This document shows, piece after piece, positions 25,360-38,275 of a DNA stretch of 64,000 bases; position 1 is the first letter of the stretch, and each line of letters opens with the position of its first letter. The notes below the pieces were generated by a model. That model made no database searches. It saw nothing but the letters and a program-made list of their open reading frames with translations, and was not told the origin of the DNA. The translations under genes and the position numbers were made by a program. This stretch comes from Apis mellifera (Eukaryota; Arthropoda; Insecta; Hymenoptera; Apidae): contig NC_037653.1 of NCBI RefSeq assembly GCF_003254395.2, forward strand, positions 2,046,001-2,110,000, given 5' to 3'.

Positions 25360-26850
25360 ATGTTTGAAATGGCGTTATTTTTTTTTTTAACGGTTTTAAG
25401 TAAGCGATCGCTCGGGCGTAAATTTTATTTATTCGACGCATTATTCGAATGGTAAAATAACAGTTTTCGAAAAAAATAAAGTAAATAATGGCGAATTTCA
25501 ACTGGCCAAAAAAAAAAAAAAATAAGAGCAACTTATATATAAATTTTATCTTTTGTAATTCATAAAATTCAATGGCTCGTATACAAATATAAATTGTTTG
25601 AATATACTTTTGGTATTTTCGTTGTGCAATAAATAAAGCAAATTTTACAACATTAACGCTCTAATCTCTGAAGAATTTAATTGTAACTTATATCTATCCT
25701 GTGTTGATTTCCAGTCAATATCAATAATAATCCATTAATAGAATAATAATATAATACACGTGTAATATAATTAGTACAATAATACAAGTCTAATCTCGGT
25801 ATCACGTACGTTTAAACCTATAATCCAACCTATAAACAGGCTTCGATAAATGAACAACGATCGTTTTATCGAGGGGATGTGAAAACAATATTCTACCTTA
25901 CCGACAGAGAAGAAAACGTCAAACATCAAATACCGAGAAAAAAATTCTCGATCGAGGAAGATAGAAAATTCGAAAATTCGACGCAAAATTCAAAAATTCG
26001 AAGGAATTTGGACCAATCCCTTTCCCTTTCCTTTCGTTCGTGATGGGGACGATTAAATTTAATCGGCGGTGTCGATGCCGCTCTCGAAGAGGAGAGCGGA
26101 AATGGATGGCGTTATATCGCGGTGGTCTCCTCGAGCACTTTCAACTTTTTAATTAATCAATCGAGCGACGGCCGCGAACGACTTTCTTTGTCGGTCGAAA
26201 ATGGCCGACCGCAGATCTGATCGATCACGAAAATTTTTCCCCCCTCCGCCCATCGTATTCAACGTGCCGGATGTTGGATACGCCACATACGCGTATCTCG
26301 TTGCTCTTTTCTGTTCAAACCGTCGAAAATTTAATTACATGATATTGGCTTTCCACGAGGATACTTTCTGTGACAATGTCCAAAGCGTGGAAAAACGCGG
26401 AATGAAATTTCGCCGGCCGTGGTCCGACCGCAATTTGTGTTGCCAGGGCAATAACCGCAACCGGAGCTTTCAAAAAGTCGGAAACATCGAGGATATTTTT
26501 TTAATTTTTTTTTATCTCTCTCTCTCTCTTTCTGTCTCCAGCTTCGACGCTGCCTTGTGAGAAGCGACCTTATGGCGAGAGAATATAAAATACAATGGGT
26601 ATGATATGACAAATAGAAGAGGAAGTATGGATTAGATTTGGATTTTGGGATTTTTGGAAATAGTACTAATTATTGCAATTGTTATTATCTCGTTTACATC
26701 ATATTGATGTCTTCTTGGATTGTAAATTGTATTTCACTCTCTGTTTCGAAACCATGTTTCATTTTTACGATTGACGACATCCATTTACTTGGCCTGATTA
26801 ATCTCTGGTCCAACAATTAAATTTGAAACAGCAATTTAGGCGACACTCAC

Positions 26851-26911
26851 GATGCTCGCACGCAATTTGATACAATAAAATTTCATTTGGCACAGTTTCA
26901 TCCTCAAAATC
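26851..26911 (-). CDS. Candidate upstream exon of the DUF704x-type gene (uncertain)
   Basis: 61-nt stretch on the minus strand between a good acceptor (TATTTCTTGTGGTAG) and a perfect donor (GAGCATC|GTGAGT). In the open frame it encodes DFEDETVPNEILLYQIACEH and leaves one nucleotide, so it joins the exon at 20457 in phase (C + CA = Pro, giving ...CEHPSSPEPRTC). That makes it a possible preceding exon across a 6.4-kb intron containing the tandem array. Several donor-like GTRAGT sites occur by chance in this much sequence, and I expected a different peptide just before SSPEP from my memory of the family. The call is therefore only tentative. Transcript evidence would decide it. Confidence 0.28.
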
Positions 26912-27410
26912 CTACCACAAGAAATATAAGTTAACAATAATCATGTACCAATGACAATTGACATTAATTTCATTAAGTTTGCTTTATCATTATTCTTTGT
27001 GGTACAAAAAAGAAAAACCGATCACAAGCATGGTTATATGGAAGATACGATCAGCGGACGAAATTCGAAAACGAAACAAAAGAATTCGAAGATTTACAAT
27101 TTCCTGTTGGCGGTGCAGAATCTTTCCAAGGAAGATTTCTTTCAACGCGATACCGTCCCGTAATAGAGGCGTGCAACAAATAAATAACCGACTGCTCGCG
27201 CACACCTCCGCAACAATACGTTATGGAATACTTACAACCGGAGCCCGAAAATAAATCCTGTTAAAGAGCAAACGCATTATTTACCGCAACGCCGGAAAGG
27301 GGCGATAAATATCCACGTTTCTCTCCTTCCAGAGTCCCCCGTGGAATAAATCAACGGAAGCAGGTACATTTAACAATCGTCAGCTCGCGCAACCGTGCGC
27401 CTTTTTCCGG

Positions 27411-27414
<4 letters not shown>

Positions 27415-27453
<39 letters not shown>
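27415..27453 (+). repeat. (AG)n microsatellite
   Basis: About 19 AG units. Confidence 0.95.
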
Positions 27454-27456
<3 letters not shown>

Positions 27457-27635
27457 AAAAAAAGGCACGATGGAAACGGGACGCCAATTATCTTTCGCGC
27501 GGGAGAAAAGGGTCGCCCGCTTTTCTTTGTCTCGCCCGGCCGGAAATGACGCTTCGATTCTCGGCAGGGCGATAAATTTCCAGCGGAAATAACTTTTGGC
27601 AGTGGAAGGGAATCGGTGGGGCGTGGACCGGTGCT

Positions 27636-27661
27636 GCCCTCTTCGAAACTTCGAAGAGGGC
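27636..27661. repeat. Perfect 12-bp inverted repeat containing a GGGCAGC-type motif
   Basis: GCCCTCTTCGAA (27636-27647), two spacer bases, TTCGAAGAGGGC (27650-27661). The left arm overlaps GGTGCTGCCCTCT, a sequence that recurs at 28169-28181 and, inverted, at 43370-43381. Confidence 0.85.
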
Positions 27662-30303
27662 GCCCTCTTGCAAGAAGGAGAGGAACGAGCATGTTTCTCT
27701 TCTTCTCTCCTTGGGTTCCTTTCTTCTAAAAGAGAAAAACATTTTCATGTTTTTTTTTTTATTTGATGCGTAGTCTTCGTTAAGTTCTCTGATTCTGTTC
27801 TGGACTGGTGCTGCTCTTCTTCTCGAGGCAAAGAAGACGATCTTCTTAAGTAAAGGAAGAGATAAGAATGTAAGGTTTTCAAGAATACTTTTCATTCATC
27901 GTTTTCGAACATTGTTAATTTTTCGAAATGTAATAGAGGATTGGAAATTTGGAAAAGAAAAGGAATAAAAGTAGAGGATTTTTTTTTCAAAAATAAAATT
28001 TGATCGTATTAATTGAATTTTGTATAATTAATTTTAATATAGGTATGTATGGATAGAAAAGAAAATTAAGCAATATCTGTCATGAAAGATTTAGATTGTT
28101 ATATATAAATGGTGTATAATTAAGAAAGTTTTTTAAACTTTCTCTCTGTCTCTTTCTTTCTTCTGATCGGTGCTGCCCTCTCTGAAACACAGAGACCGGT
28201 GAAGGAGAGAAACAGAGAAACAAGAATACAAAGTTTTTCCAAGTTTCTATTATTTTATTTATCGTTTCTCCGTTTCATTCATTTGTCATCCCTTTTTTTC
28301 TTTGATAAAAATATATATTAATGGTTGTTTTAACTTTTGTAAACACATTTTGCTGCCATCTATTAAAATCATAATGATATTTTAATCGAACGAAGTAGCT
28401 GTACAAAGGTTTTTTTGTTGCCTGTGGAAATATTGTTCTATGTGGTATGTGATTTCCAATATTGTTTAAACATTCAGGGGGAATGGGGAACGAAAGAATA
28501 TCAGTCTTTTTTATTATGCTCATGTATCCGTTTCATTATTGAAATCAAAAGTTTATATTTCGCTCGTTGGATTCTTTTAAAATAGAATGATTATTTTATA
28601 TCATATTGGAAAGTCATAATATCGGAATGGACGAATTTATTTTTGACAGGCAATATGGAAAAAGGAAACTTTTTTAAAAAAAATATTTATATATAGAAAC
28701 ACGTATTATCCACGGACGGAATGAAATATATAGATTCGCGATATTTTTGTATTCTTTTTGTCACCTTTTATGATTTTTAAATGATGAACAAATATTGAAT
28801 TCTATATCGGTATTTAAGCTATTAAAATATAAATTTTATCGGTAAATTTTTTTTTTAGATACAGTTATTAAATTTTATATTAAATTTATCAGTTTTTTTT
28901 TTACAGTAATTATCAATAATTTATAATATTAAAAATTATCACTTGACTAAAAGTCTTTAATAGTTGTAATTTACATTGTTGTTACAAAAAATCAACAGCT
29001 TTATGATATAACATTAAAAAAAAAAGAATTAAAAAAATTAAAAATTAAATTAGAAATTTAAATTTCAAAAAAATTTATTTAAAAATTAACATTTTCACGC
29101 TTCATCCGAAAGATTAGTTGCAAATAGTTTTCACTGTGCAATTTTAATATTTTTCTTTTATGTTTGTTGTCAAAGATGATTAAATTTTGAGTTACGCATT
29201 TTGTAAAATGATGGAAAGACGATCAATGGAAATAGAATGTGGTATATTCGACAAAATCCGAAAAACACTTTGCACGCCGGATAAAGATGTGTAAAAATAT
29301 TTATGAGACAGGAAGTAAAATATTTTATAACCAGTGAATGCTCTTGTGTTTATTAGATATTTATATTCGCCGTGAAAAACATTTTTCTTTCTCCTCTAGA
29401 AATCACATATTTCGTTTTTTTTCTTTTTTTTTTTTTTGTAAAAGAGAGACACAGAAAATAAACTCTTATTTTATTCGATAGAAAAAAAAAATTATAAATA
29501 TTCATTTTACAAAAAACATGACTTCAGAAAGGTTTTGAAAACTTTTAATATTCTTTATTTTTGATACGAGAAAAAAGTAAAGTTGATCAATTTTGAATTA
29601 AAATTTCAAAAGAATGAAAATTCGAATAAAAAATTTTATCCAAATGTTTTTCTACATACAAAACGCTCAATTCTAAATTATTAACAATTATTACTTGCAA
29701 TATTCGTTTTATAATTATATATGTATATATAAAAATTTTACTTTCTCTTTCATTATCTTTTGAGGTTATGTTCATAATTCCATGTGACATTTCATATTAC
29801 AATTTTAAATTATAATACACACATAGAAGAAAAAAAAAAGAAAAATTATTTCAATCAGAATAATCAAATCTAAACTCTGAATTCAAACATTTATATGTAT
29901 CTAAGTTAAATATCAACAACAAGTAGTTTAAATTAATTAAAACAAGTATATTGAATAGAAATTAGATTAGGAATGAAAATTTGATTAACCATTTATTTCG
30001 TCCTGTTTAATCACGTATCCATCGAAAAAGACATTCTCCCTTCCCTACGATGTAAATTCCTCGTTTTATAAACCTGCCCGTTGCCCTTCGACCCCCCACC
30101 CCAGCAACATGAACTTCCTGTTTCCTCCAGTCACGAAGACGCAACGTTTGGGAATAGATTCGCTCGTCGGCGGAATTGGATTTTAATTCGCATTAACTTC
30201 CCACTTCGTGGACTCCAGGGATTGATTTTCTCCTCTTTGATTTCGCTCGAACGAGTACGACCAATATTTTCGCTTAGCCTCGGTCTTTCACGTCAAACTT
30301 CTT

Positions 30304-30307
<4 letters not shown>

Positions 30308-30369
<62 letters not shown>
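30308..30369 (+). repeat. (TC)n microsatellite
   Basis: About 31 uninterrupted TC units followed by a long pyrimidine tract to about 30440. Long frames across it are low complexity. Confidence 0.97.
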
Positions 30370-30370
<1 letters not shown>

Positions 30371-31629
30371 CCTTCCAATTTTTTCCTTCTTTTTTTCATT
30401 TTATCCCCTCCCCTTTCTTCCTCTCTTTCCTTTCTTTCGTAAGCAACTACCGAGGGAAGAGCGAAGGGTACGCCTGGTAATTTCTCGCTCCCCGATAAAA
30501 GAAAAGCTTTGTCATCCGCTCTTATTTTTCGAGTTAATGGATTGTTGCGCGACACGATAATGGAGAATATTTCTCTCGGTGCAGATAGGAGGACGGCATA
30601 TAATATTAAAATAATCTTTTTTCCAGAATATTTATTTTCCTGTTTTTTCTTTTTTCCCTTTTTTTTTTTTTTTTCTTTTTTTTTTTTTCCGTGTCTGCTG
30701 GGACTGTTTGAGATGAAAAAAAAAAAAAAAAAAAAGTACGCGTTGAAAGTGAAATAACGAGGTGATAGAGGATGAAATAAAGTGTAATCGTTTATACGAG
30801 AAGGTTTTTTTTTTTTCTTTTTAAAGTTGAGAGACATTCTTTTTCTTTGTCTTGTTTGTATCGTAGAAAATTTCGAGAATTAATAATAAAATGTTATTTG
30901 TTTTTTAAAAGAAAGCGTTTCAAATTTAATTTTCGAGTAATATGTAATTTTTTATCATTGAATTTCGAAATATTTTTCTTTTTAAAATAAAAATCTTGCC
31001 GACGAGACTTTTTATTATATTCTTCTAAGTTGAGTTTAATCAAGAACTTGTTGTTAAAAATTGTTTAATGTAATCTTTAAAGATCAATTTTGTAACATGC
31101 GTTGAAATAATTTATTAGATTGATTCAATAACACGAATCCTGACTTCAATATAACAAAATTTATCGCGTTAGATTGTTACAAATGAAATTACCAAATTCT
31201 TGATATGAATATTAATGATTTATAATTTTATCGGAAATGATATTAATCAAAATTTGAATTAACAAACTTCGATACATCTTCGATTCATCGGAAATTATAA
31301 TTGCAATTAAAACCTCGAGTAATTGTCTGATTAATTCTCTGATTTATTTTTCATTTTTAGAAAACGTTGAAATAATAACTTTAAAAAAGAAAAGAATCGA
31401 AATTTCAAATATGTATTCTATTTGATTGATTAAATTTAACTTTAATAATATTATTTACAATTTAGTTTTAGCATTTATAATAACATACTATTTAAACATA
31501 TCTATTCATTGTTTCTCTTAAACTTAAATTAATTCATTTATTCCATTATAATTTTCCGTTCTCGAAATCGTTCAGTAAAGAAAACGATAATTTTCTGTCC
31601 TTGTTACATATTCAGATCCATAGTAATGT

Positions 31630-32080
31630 ATCTTAGAAACTCTATTAAAATTACGAAAATTTTAAATCACTGTCACTTCGAAGATAATGATTTTCAATCG
31701 ACAAGTGAAAGATCATAAGAAGCGTGATAGTTTGTAGTTTAAAACTCTTTTTGATTTATCTTAATTCGATTTCCGGTTCTCGAGATATCGTTGTGTAAAG
31801 AAAAAGTAATTTTTAACCGTTTATTCTAGTTTCATTCTAGTTTCATTCTAGTATATTCGAATCTCATGTTCACATCTATCTCGTAAACTCTATTTTAATT
31901 CTATTAAAATTACGAAAATTTTAAATCGCTGTCACTTCGAAGATAATGATTTTCAATCGACAAGTGAAAGATCATAAGAAGCGTGATAGTTTGTAGTTTA
32001 AAACTCTTTTTGATTTATCTTAATTCAATTTCCGGTTCTCGAGATATCGTCGTGTAAAGAAAAAGTAATTTTTAACCGCT
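31630..32080. repeat. Direct duplication, period 259 bp
   Basis: About 180 bp from 31641 to 31822 recurs almost identically from 31900 to 32080 (for example CTGTCACTTCGAAGATAATG and CCGGTTCTCGAGATATCG). The spacer between copies contains a triplicated GTTTCATTCTA (31823-31855). Confidence 0.92.
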
Positions 32081-35000
32081 TGCCGTCTTCGTGCTTCGTC
32101 ACTCGGTCGTATTGCACGTGTTCAATCCCGAATTTTAGACAAGTGGCAGACGTATTTTCAAGAATAAATACAATTCAAGGTCACTAGGTCACGAGCATTA
32201 TTGGCCATTATTTGTATCTCGACGCTCGATTTCGTTATCGGGATGAAACAAAAAGTAATTTCAATTACACAATTCCCTTTATTTCCCGTGTACATTTCGA
32301 TGGAAAAATTTTTAATTTTTTCTCTCGCACTTTTCACGCGAGAAATCAATGTTTTCATTCGTTCGTTACGATGCAAAATACACAAAGATATAAATTTACT
32401 TAATTTCGCCTGTTCTCATACACGATAAATCAATAAGTCAAAATTTTAAAATAATCGTCATCACTCGTCCTTACACTACGATCCTCTCTTCCAATGTTTT
32501 CTTCCTTCGTTTAGAGGCGGTGATAAAATATATAAGGATGGCGACGATAAAATTCGCGTGCCAGGAAAACAATCGGCGGCGTTACGTAAATCAAAGGCAG
32601 TCTGGCAATTTTCTACCAGCTCGATCCAGCTCGGTATCTGCATTATAGGGAATAAAATACACATATCTCCGGCGGTAAACACGCATGACAACCGATGTAA
32701 TTAAAGCTGAGTGCAGCGCTAAACGACACCCAAGCTTGGACGGCTTGATTATTATTGGTCGGCCCAACATTTCGACCCGATTCTGTCAAATATACCCGCC
32801 TACGTAATTTTGTATCGCAAATATTAAACCATTAGGTGTAATGACCGATGCGGACCACCGATGCCGCGAAATTCATCGGGGCCAATCGCCGTGCACCGAT
32901 CGATATATCCAAAACCCTGGATCCGAGAATAACACGTCGTCGCTTTCAAATGGATTCTGGAAACGGGTATAATGAATTTTATCATCGAAAACGTAAATTT
33001 ATTAGCAGCTCGAAATTCTTTAATAAATTATAATCCTCGATTTATGGATTATTTTCTTTTTGAAAAAAATTCTTCCTCCATATTAAGATCAATTTGCGTA
33101 TTTTTATTATACAAATTTTTGGGAATTTTGTTATCTTCGATTAATTAGTATTATCGTGAATTTGGACGAGGATTTGTTTGTTTATTTGAATTGAAAAAAA
33201 AGAAAATGATAGCGTGAAAATAAATAAATTTTTCTCTAATGTACGGCTTTATTTTTTTTTGATAAAATTGATTTTGAAATTTGAGCGTACAATATGTCTC
33301 ACATCTGTCTCGTTCAATTGACCTACTTTGCTATTCCTGTTTATAAACAATGCCAAAACCATTAATACCGCGATACCTTGTTTGCTGTCATAGTATCCTC
33401 GAACAGATTATTCACAAAAGCATCGAAATCATTATAGATTGAAATATATGATATCGTTCACTCGTTTTAACGCAATAAGAAAGAGACAGAGTTATCGTCA
33501 ATTTTTTTTTTTTTTTTGACATTTCGTACACTTTCAATATCTTTTATATTAAACGAAATTTAAAATTTTGATAGAAAATTTACTTTTTTCTTTTTTTTTT
33601 TTCGTATAAAACAAACTGTGACAATTCGTGTACGTTTTATAGTTTTCTAAAAATATTCAAAATACATTGTCGATATTGTTCGATTTATTCAATATATAAG
33701 CTTTATTATATCCCGAATTATTGAAAATACTGTAAAAATGTTTCCATACGACAGTTGTCCGATTTCAATTGTTTGATGATTTCCATTTGTCCGTCCAATA
33801 TTTATAAAAAATGTCGTTACATACGCGTCGTTAAATTTATCTTGAAAAATGTAATTGGCAATAATAATAAAAATGGATAGTTTCATTTAAAAAAGTTATT
33901 TATTGGGAAAAATCGAAATACCTTGCGTAACGAATGTCAAACTTTCATTATTTTTCCTTTTTTTTTTTTTTTTTTTATATTTTCAATAATTCAGGAAACG
34001 ATATCACGATACACGGAACGAATCTCATAATCACAACTTTTTAAATTACCCTGTAAATTATTCGTTCTATAAATTATTCCTGCTATAGAAATATAGCAAC
34101 AGTAATTTGATATTGTTATTTCATACTGTTCCATTCGATACGTGATATCATCGAAAATTTATTTTTTAATTGGAATTGAATAGTTTTTTTTTTATGTAAC
34201 AGAAGAATATTGCTTCGATATTGCCTTCCTTTTCTTTCGTATGATAAATTTTATACATCAAAATTCACAAATTAATAATTATTTTACAAACGATTAATCA
34301 ATTTCTATCTATTACCGTATATAAAAAAAAAATTCCATTTTTTGAGGTTATTTCTAAAAAGTTCACGAATCAATTTCATTTAAGTCGAAATAAGTCGTAA
34401 AAGTATTGGAAAAAGAGAGATTAAGAGTATTATAAAAAATATTTTTTGTTTGAAAAATAGATTAATTTATTAATAATTAAAAGTTTAAAACAATACGAAT
34501 GAAAAATATTTAAATTAAAAAAAATTTAAATTTAAATTTAAATAAACCACCAATAAAGAATAAAGAAAAAAAGAAAAAAACCAAAATTCTCATCATTAAC
34601 CCCAATACACCTCGATAAACTGTTTCAAACAACGACAAGACGTGGCAGAAAATTAAAGGAGCGAGGGTAAGGGAATAACGCGGCGAGGCTGCAGTTCTAC
34701 TCTACGGTTAATAGTGAAGGATGTGAAACGTATAGAGAGAGAAAGAGAGACGCAGAATCCTTTCGAACGAGAGAGAGAGAGAGAGAGGGGGGCGGCAGCA
34801 AGAGATAGCCTTTGAGGCGAGAGGGGACACGAGCGAAGGAGCAAGGATCCCGAAGAAGAGGCCGAAGCCGCAGAGTCAGGTGACCCGTGTCAAGTTCAAA
34901 GACGCGAATCCTAACCCTGGCAACGTTTACTCCGCGCCTGTGAAAAGGAGGCCTTTAAGAGGGGCGATGTTATAAGGTGGCCTCCCCCCCTCCCTCGTGA

Positions 35001-38000
35001 TCGATCCACCGTGAAAACGCGGAGGCACCCTTTGACGCGGAAATTATTTCCTCGCTACTTCAATCCCCGTTTACCTTTCCTTTTCTTCTGCCCTTTTCGA
35101 AACGCCCTCTCAAATCTCGCCTGCATTCAACCGGGGAGACGGGATGATGAATAGGGAAACACCGGGCCGGTGAATGTTTGACGCGTTGGATTGGCCGTGT
35201 TGGGCCATTTACGATCCACCTCCCCCCCCCGCTCGTCATGTCGACTCTTCAGTCTCCTCTTACCGCTCATCTTGGGTCAAGTGAAATTTGATTGTGAAAT
35301 TTTTAACAGTGGAGATGAAAAAATGGGGAAATGTAGAGAATTGGAGAATTGTTTTGACGATGCAATTACCTTCGGTCGAATGAAGTTTGGATGATAAAAC
35401 AGGAGATTCAAGATAAATATATGGATGTTGAAAATTTGATCATGAATTTGGGAAAAAATTTAATCGCAATTTAATTAACGAGAGAATGTACAAAGTATTC
35501 GTGCGAATAGACTATACAAAAGTCTCTTTAATTCAAAATTTTTTAAGTAAAAATTGTTAGAAATTATCAAATTGTGCACGCATATTCTTCTTCAACGTTG
35601 ATTAATTACGCGAATTAATTTTATTCGTCGTTGATGGCAATGTTATTATGCCTCAATGGTGGAGGAAATTATTGACTTGCATCACTTAGAGGGTTTATTA
35701 AATTTGTTTACACTACTTGCTTCAGTTATTGTCGACACGCACTACTCACTTTCTCGATGCTTCGAATGAATTCAAATGTTCGCCATATTTTATATACGAT
35801 TGAATTATTTCTCAGTGTTGGCTTAATTGTTGACACGTACTACTCGTTATCGATCCTGGACATTGATTTGCGCTACTTGCTCTCGTGATTGTAATTACAG
35901 TGTTATTTATTTTATTTACGTCGATCGTTAGATGTGACCCAATTAACCTTTATACGCAAGTTTCGAACAAACTTCGGTCAAACTTTTAACAGAATTATAT
36001 AATCTAGAATACAGATGTTTCGATTTATTGGCGCAATCTTGTCGAGATATACTACTTAACTCTCGATATTATTAGTTAAAAATAAGCATTTCAGATTCAA
36101 GACTTTAATTGTTATAAATCAGGAAGAGATACATTCGATTCTCGACAACAACTTTGAAATCGAATAAAAATTTAAATGTGCAAAACAATCCTCTCGTCTA
36201 AAAAGTGACGATCGAGATTATCAATTACGGAGAAACGAATTCGACGAATATCCCGGGGACACCATGAACGCGCCACTTTTTTTTACGCATTGTCGTCCGT
36301 TTCGAGAATTGAATCTCTATCTGGTTGCACAGTGACGTTGCACACAGTGGTTCCACGGAGCCCCCCCCCCATCCCTTTCCATTTGTTTCCGATTTATCGT
36401 CTCGCGATCTTTCTATACGCGCTCGCAAATAAGAATCCTTTTTTCTTCTTTTTTATTTTTTTTCGAAAAAAGGGGATGAAGAAAGTGGATGAAAACGGAT
36501 TTGATCATGATGATATTAATTATGATGATATTAATTAGACGCGGTGGCCCAGGTAAATCGAATGCTAATAACAATCATTTATTATCGGCGGTTGAATGCA
36601 TATTCGGGCTGTTTGATGCGATAATAATATTGTTGCCAACAATAACCAATAAACCGTAAAAAGCAAACAGGAGACGCACAGTTCCATAGGAGCCACTATC
36701 AAAAATGCAATAACGCTGGAATTTCCGATACTTTGGTTTTGGATTGAAGAAAAGTGGGGAGAAAGGAAGATAGGAAAAAAAAAAAAAAAAAAAAAGAAAA
36801 GAAAAAAGGAAAAAATTGAACAACGTTTTCGTTTGTCGTCAATCTGCTTGGCAAGAGTGTAATATTTCAAAATGGAGTAAACTGTGGGGGAAGGGAGGGA
36901 GATGTACAAATAGATAAATAAATAAATGAAAAAGATAAAAAGAATAATATTTTTTTCCAAACTTTATTTTTATATCGATTAAATTTTTGAAGATTTTTTT
37001 TAACTAATTTCCGATTGAATGCAAACAAATTATCGATAGGAGGTTATTGTATAAATAATTGAAAAGTTACGTAATTTTTTTATTTAACCCAATCGACAAA
37101 TTTTCGAATCAAAAATTCTCCATTTTTCTTTTAGTTATTTTCACTAATTTATTAATAATTCGCTCGTATATCCAATCTGAGAATTGGAGATAATTTTATT
37201 TATGCTTGAAAAATTTTAAAAACTCAATTTATTTATTCAAAAAAAAAAAAAAGAAAAAAAATTAAAAGACACCCTATATAGATATCTATTTCCTGTTTAT
37301 TAGGTGGAGAATAAAACGTTCACGTTTCCTATTTATAGGAAATCGATTAATTAAATGGTAAACAATAATAGTTAAACATGTTTCTGGAAATTTAGCTTTA
37401 GCGTGTTTACTACACTGGTGAATAATTGGAAGCCGAATCGCGTGACTAGATTGTAACACGGTGACGAGCAAATGCACGGTATAATTTGTTCAGTCTCGTG
37501 AAAAGATGTCGTCGCGATTCTTCATAGAATCCAAGCGGTTCCCAGCGATTAAATTCGCATTATCGCGTTAAATTACAAGAAATGTATCGTGGGACAGCGG
37601 CTATTGTCATTATGGTTCCGTGAGAAAAAACAAAGGATAATTATCCAGCTCGATGACGACTCTGATAACATCACTCGAAATCATTCGAATTCTGTATTTC
37701 GAATGGAAGAAATTTGAAAAACGAAAAAAAAAAGCTCGTTTCAAATTTTATAATCGTTTAAGATAATATAAATATATATTTTATATTAATAAATATATAT
37801 ATATATATAATTATATATTAATATATAAATATTTATAAAACTATTATTTAAAAATTTTTTCTAAAAATTATTAATTTTTAAAATTTAAGTTAATTTTTTA
37901 TACTAATTATAAAAATTATATATTAACAAACATGAATAATAAGCATAATAATTAATTTTTTAGCTATTTTCTTTTAAATTTTAAATAAAACCAAAATAAA

Positions 38001-38100
38001 AAACTTAAAAATAAACAAAAAATTTTTAAAATAAGAGGATTCATAATAGGCGATATTTAAGAAAATTCGCGCGAGTTTACGATTTCCGGATGCGTATAGT

Positions 38101-38275
38101 TACCCCGCTCCGCTATTAAAAGTGACGTCACATTATCCCCACCAATGCTATGTTAAACACGTCACGTGATGCGATACGACGTTTGGCTTTGGTGGAAGCT
38201 CGGTCACGTGACGTGCCCCTTAATCCAATATTGGTAGTGGGGATAATGTGACGTCACTTTTCACGATGGAGGGGA
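38101..38275. repeat. Imperfect inverted repeat with paired CRE and E-box sites
   Basis: Arms of about 75 nt. AAAAGTGACGTCACATTATC (from 38118) reappears inverted near 38260-38240. CCAAT-containing sequence follows in each arm, then a second matching block CACGTCACGTGA / TCACGTGACGTG. TGACGTCA therefore occurs at 38123-38130 and 38249-38256, and CACGTG at 38163-38168 and 38205-38210. Outer ends read TACCCCGCTCC and GGAGGGGATA. It could be a small non-autonomous (MITE-like) element or a symmetric regulatory module. No clear target-site duplication was resolved. Confidence 0.8.

Larger units (their letters stand above)
22622..26850. other. AT-rich DNA, probably intron of the DUF704x-type gene
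   Basis: No supported coding sequence. GC-richer blocks lie at 24040-24480, 25010-25100 and 26040-26480. They are non-repetitive and could be conserved noncoding elements. Confidence 0.5.
26912..38100. other. Noncoding DNA, gene not supported
   Basis: Alternating AT-rich sequence and CpG-containing blocks (27100-27680, 30060-30240, 32460-32960, 34640-35260, 36230-36440). It contains long homopolymer and dinucleotide tracts, the 259-bp duplication and the CTCF-like motifs. A 34-nt exon-like stretch at 33303-33336 (minus strand) is noted among the findings. Confidence 0.5.

Noticed and set aside
26201..26560. 119-codon frame beginning MADRRSD
   Set aside because: It shares only a short start with the 61607 ORF by coincidence, ends in low-complexity Leu/Ser sequence and has no recognised domain.
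30274..30837. 187-codon minus-strand and 159-codon plus-strand frames
   Set aside because: They are translations of (TC)n, poly-T and poly-A tracts.
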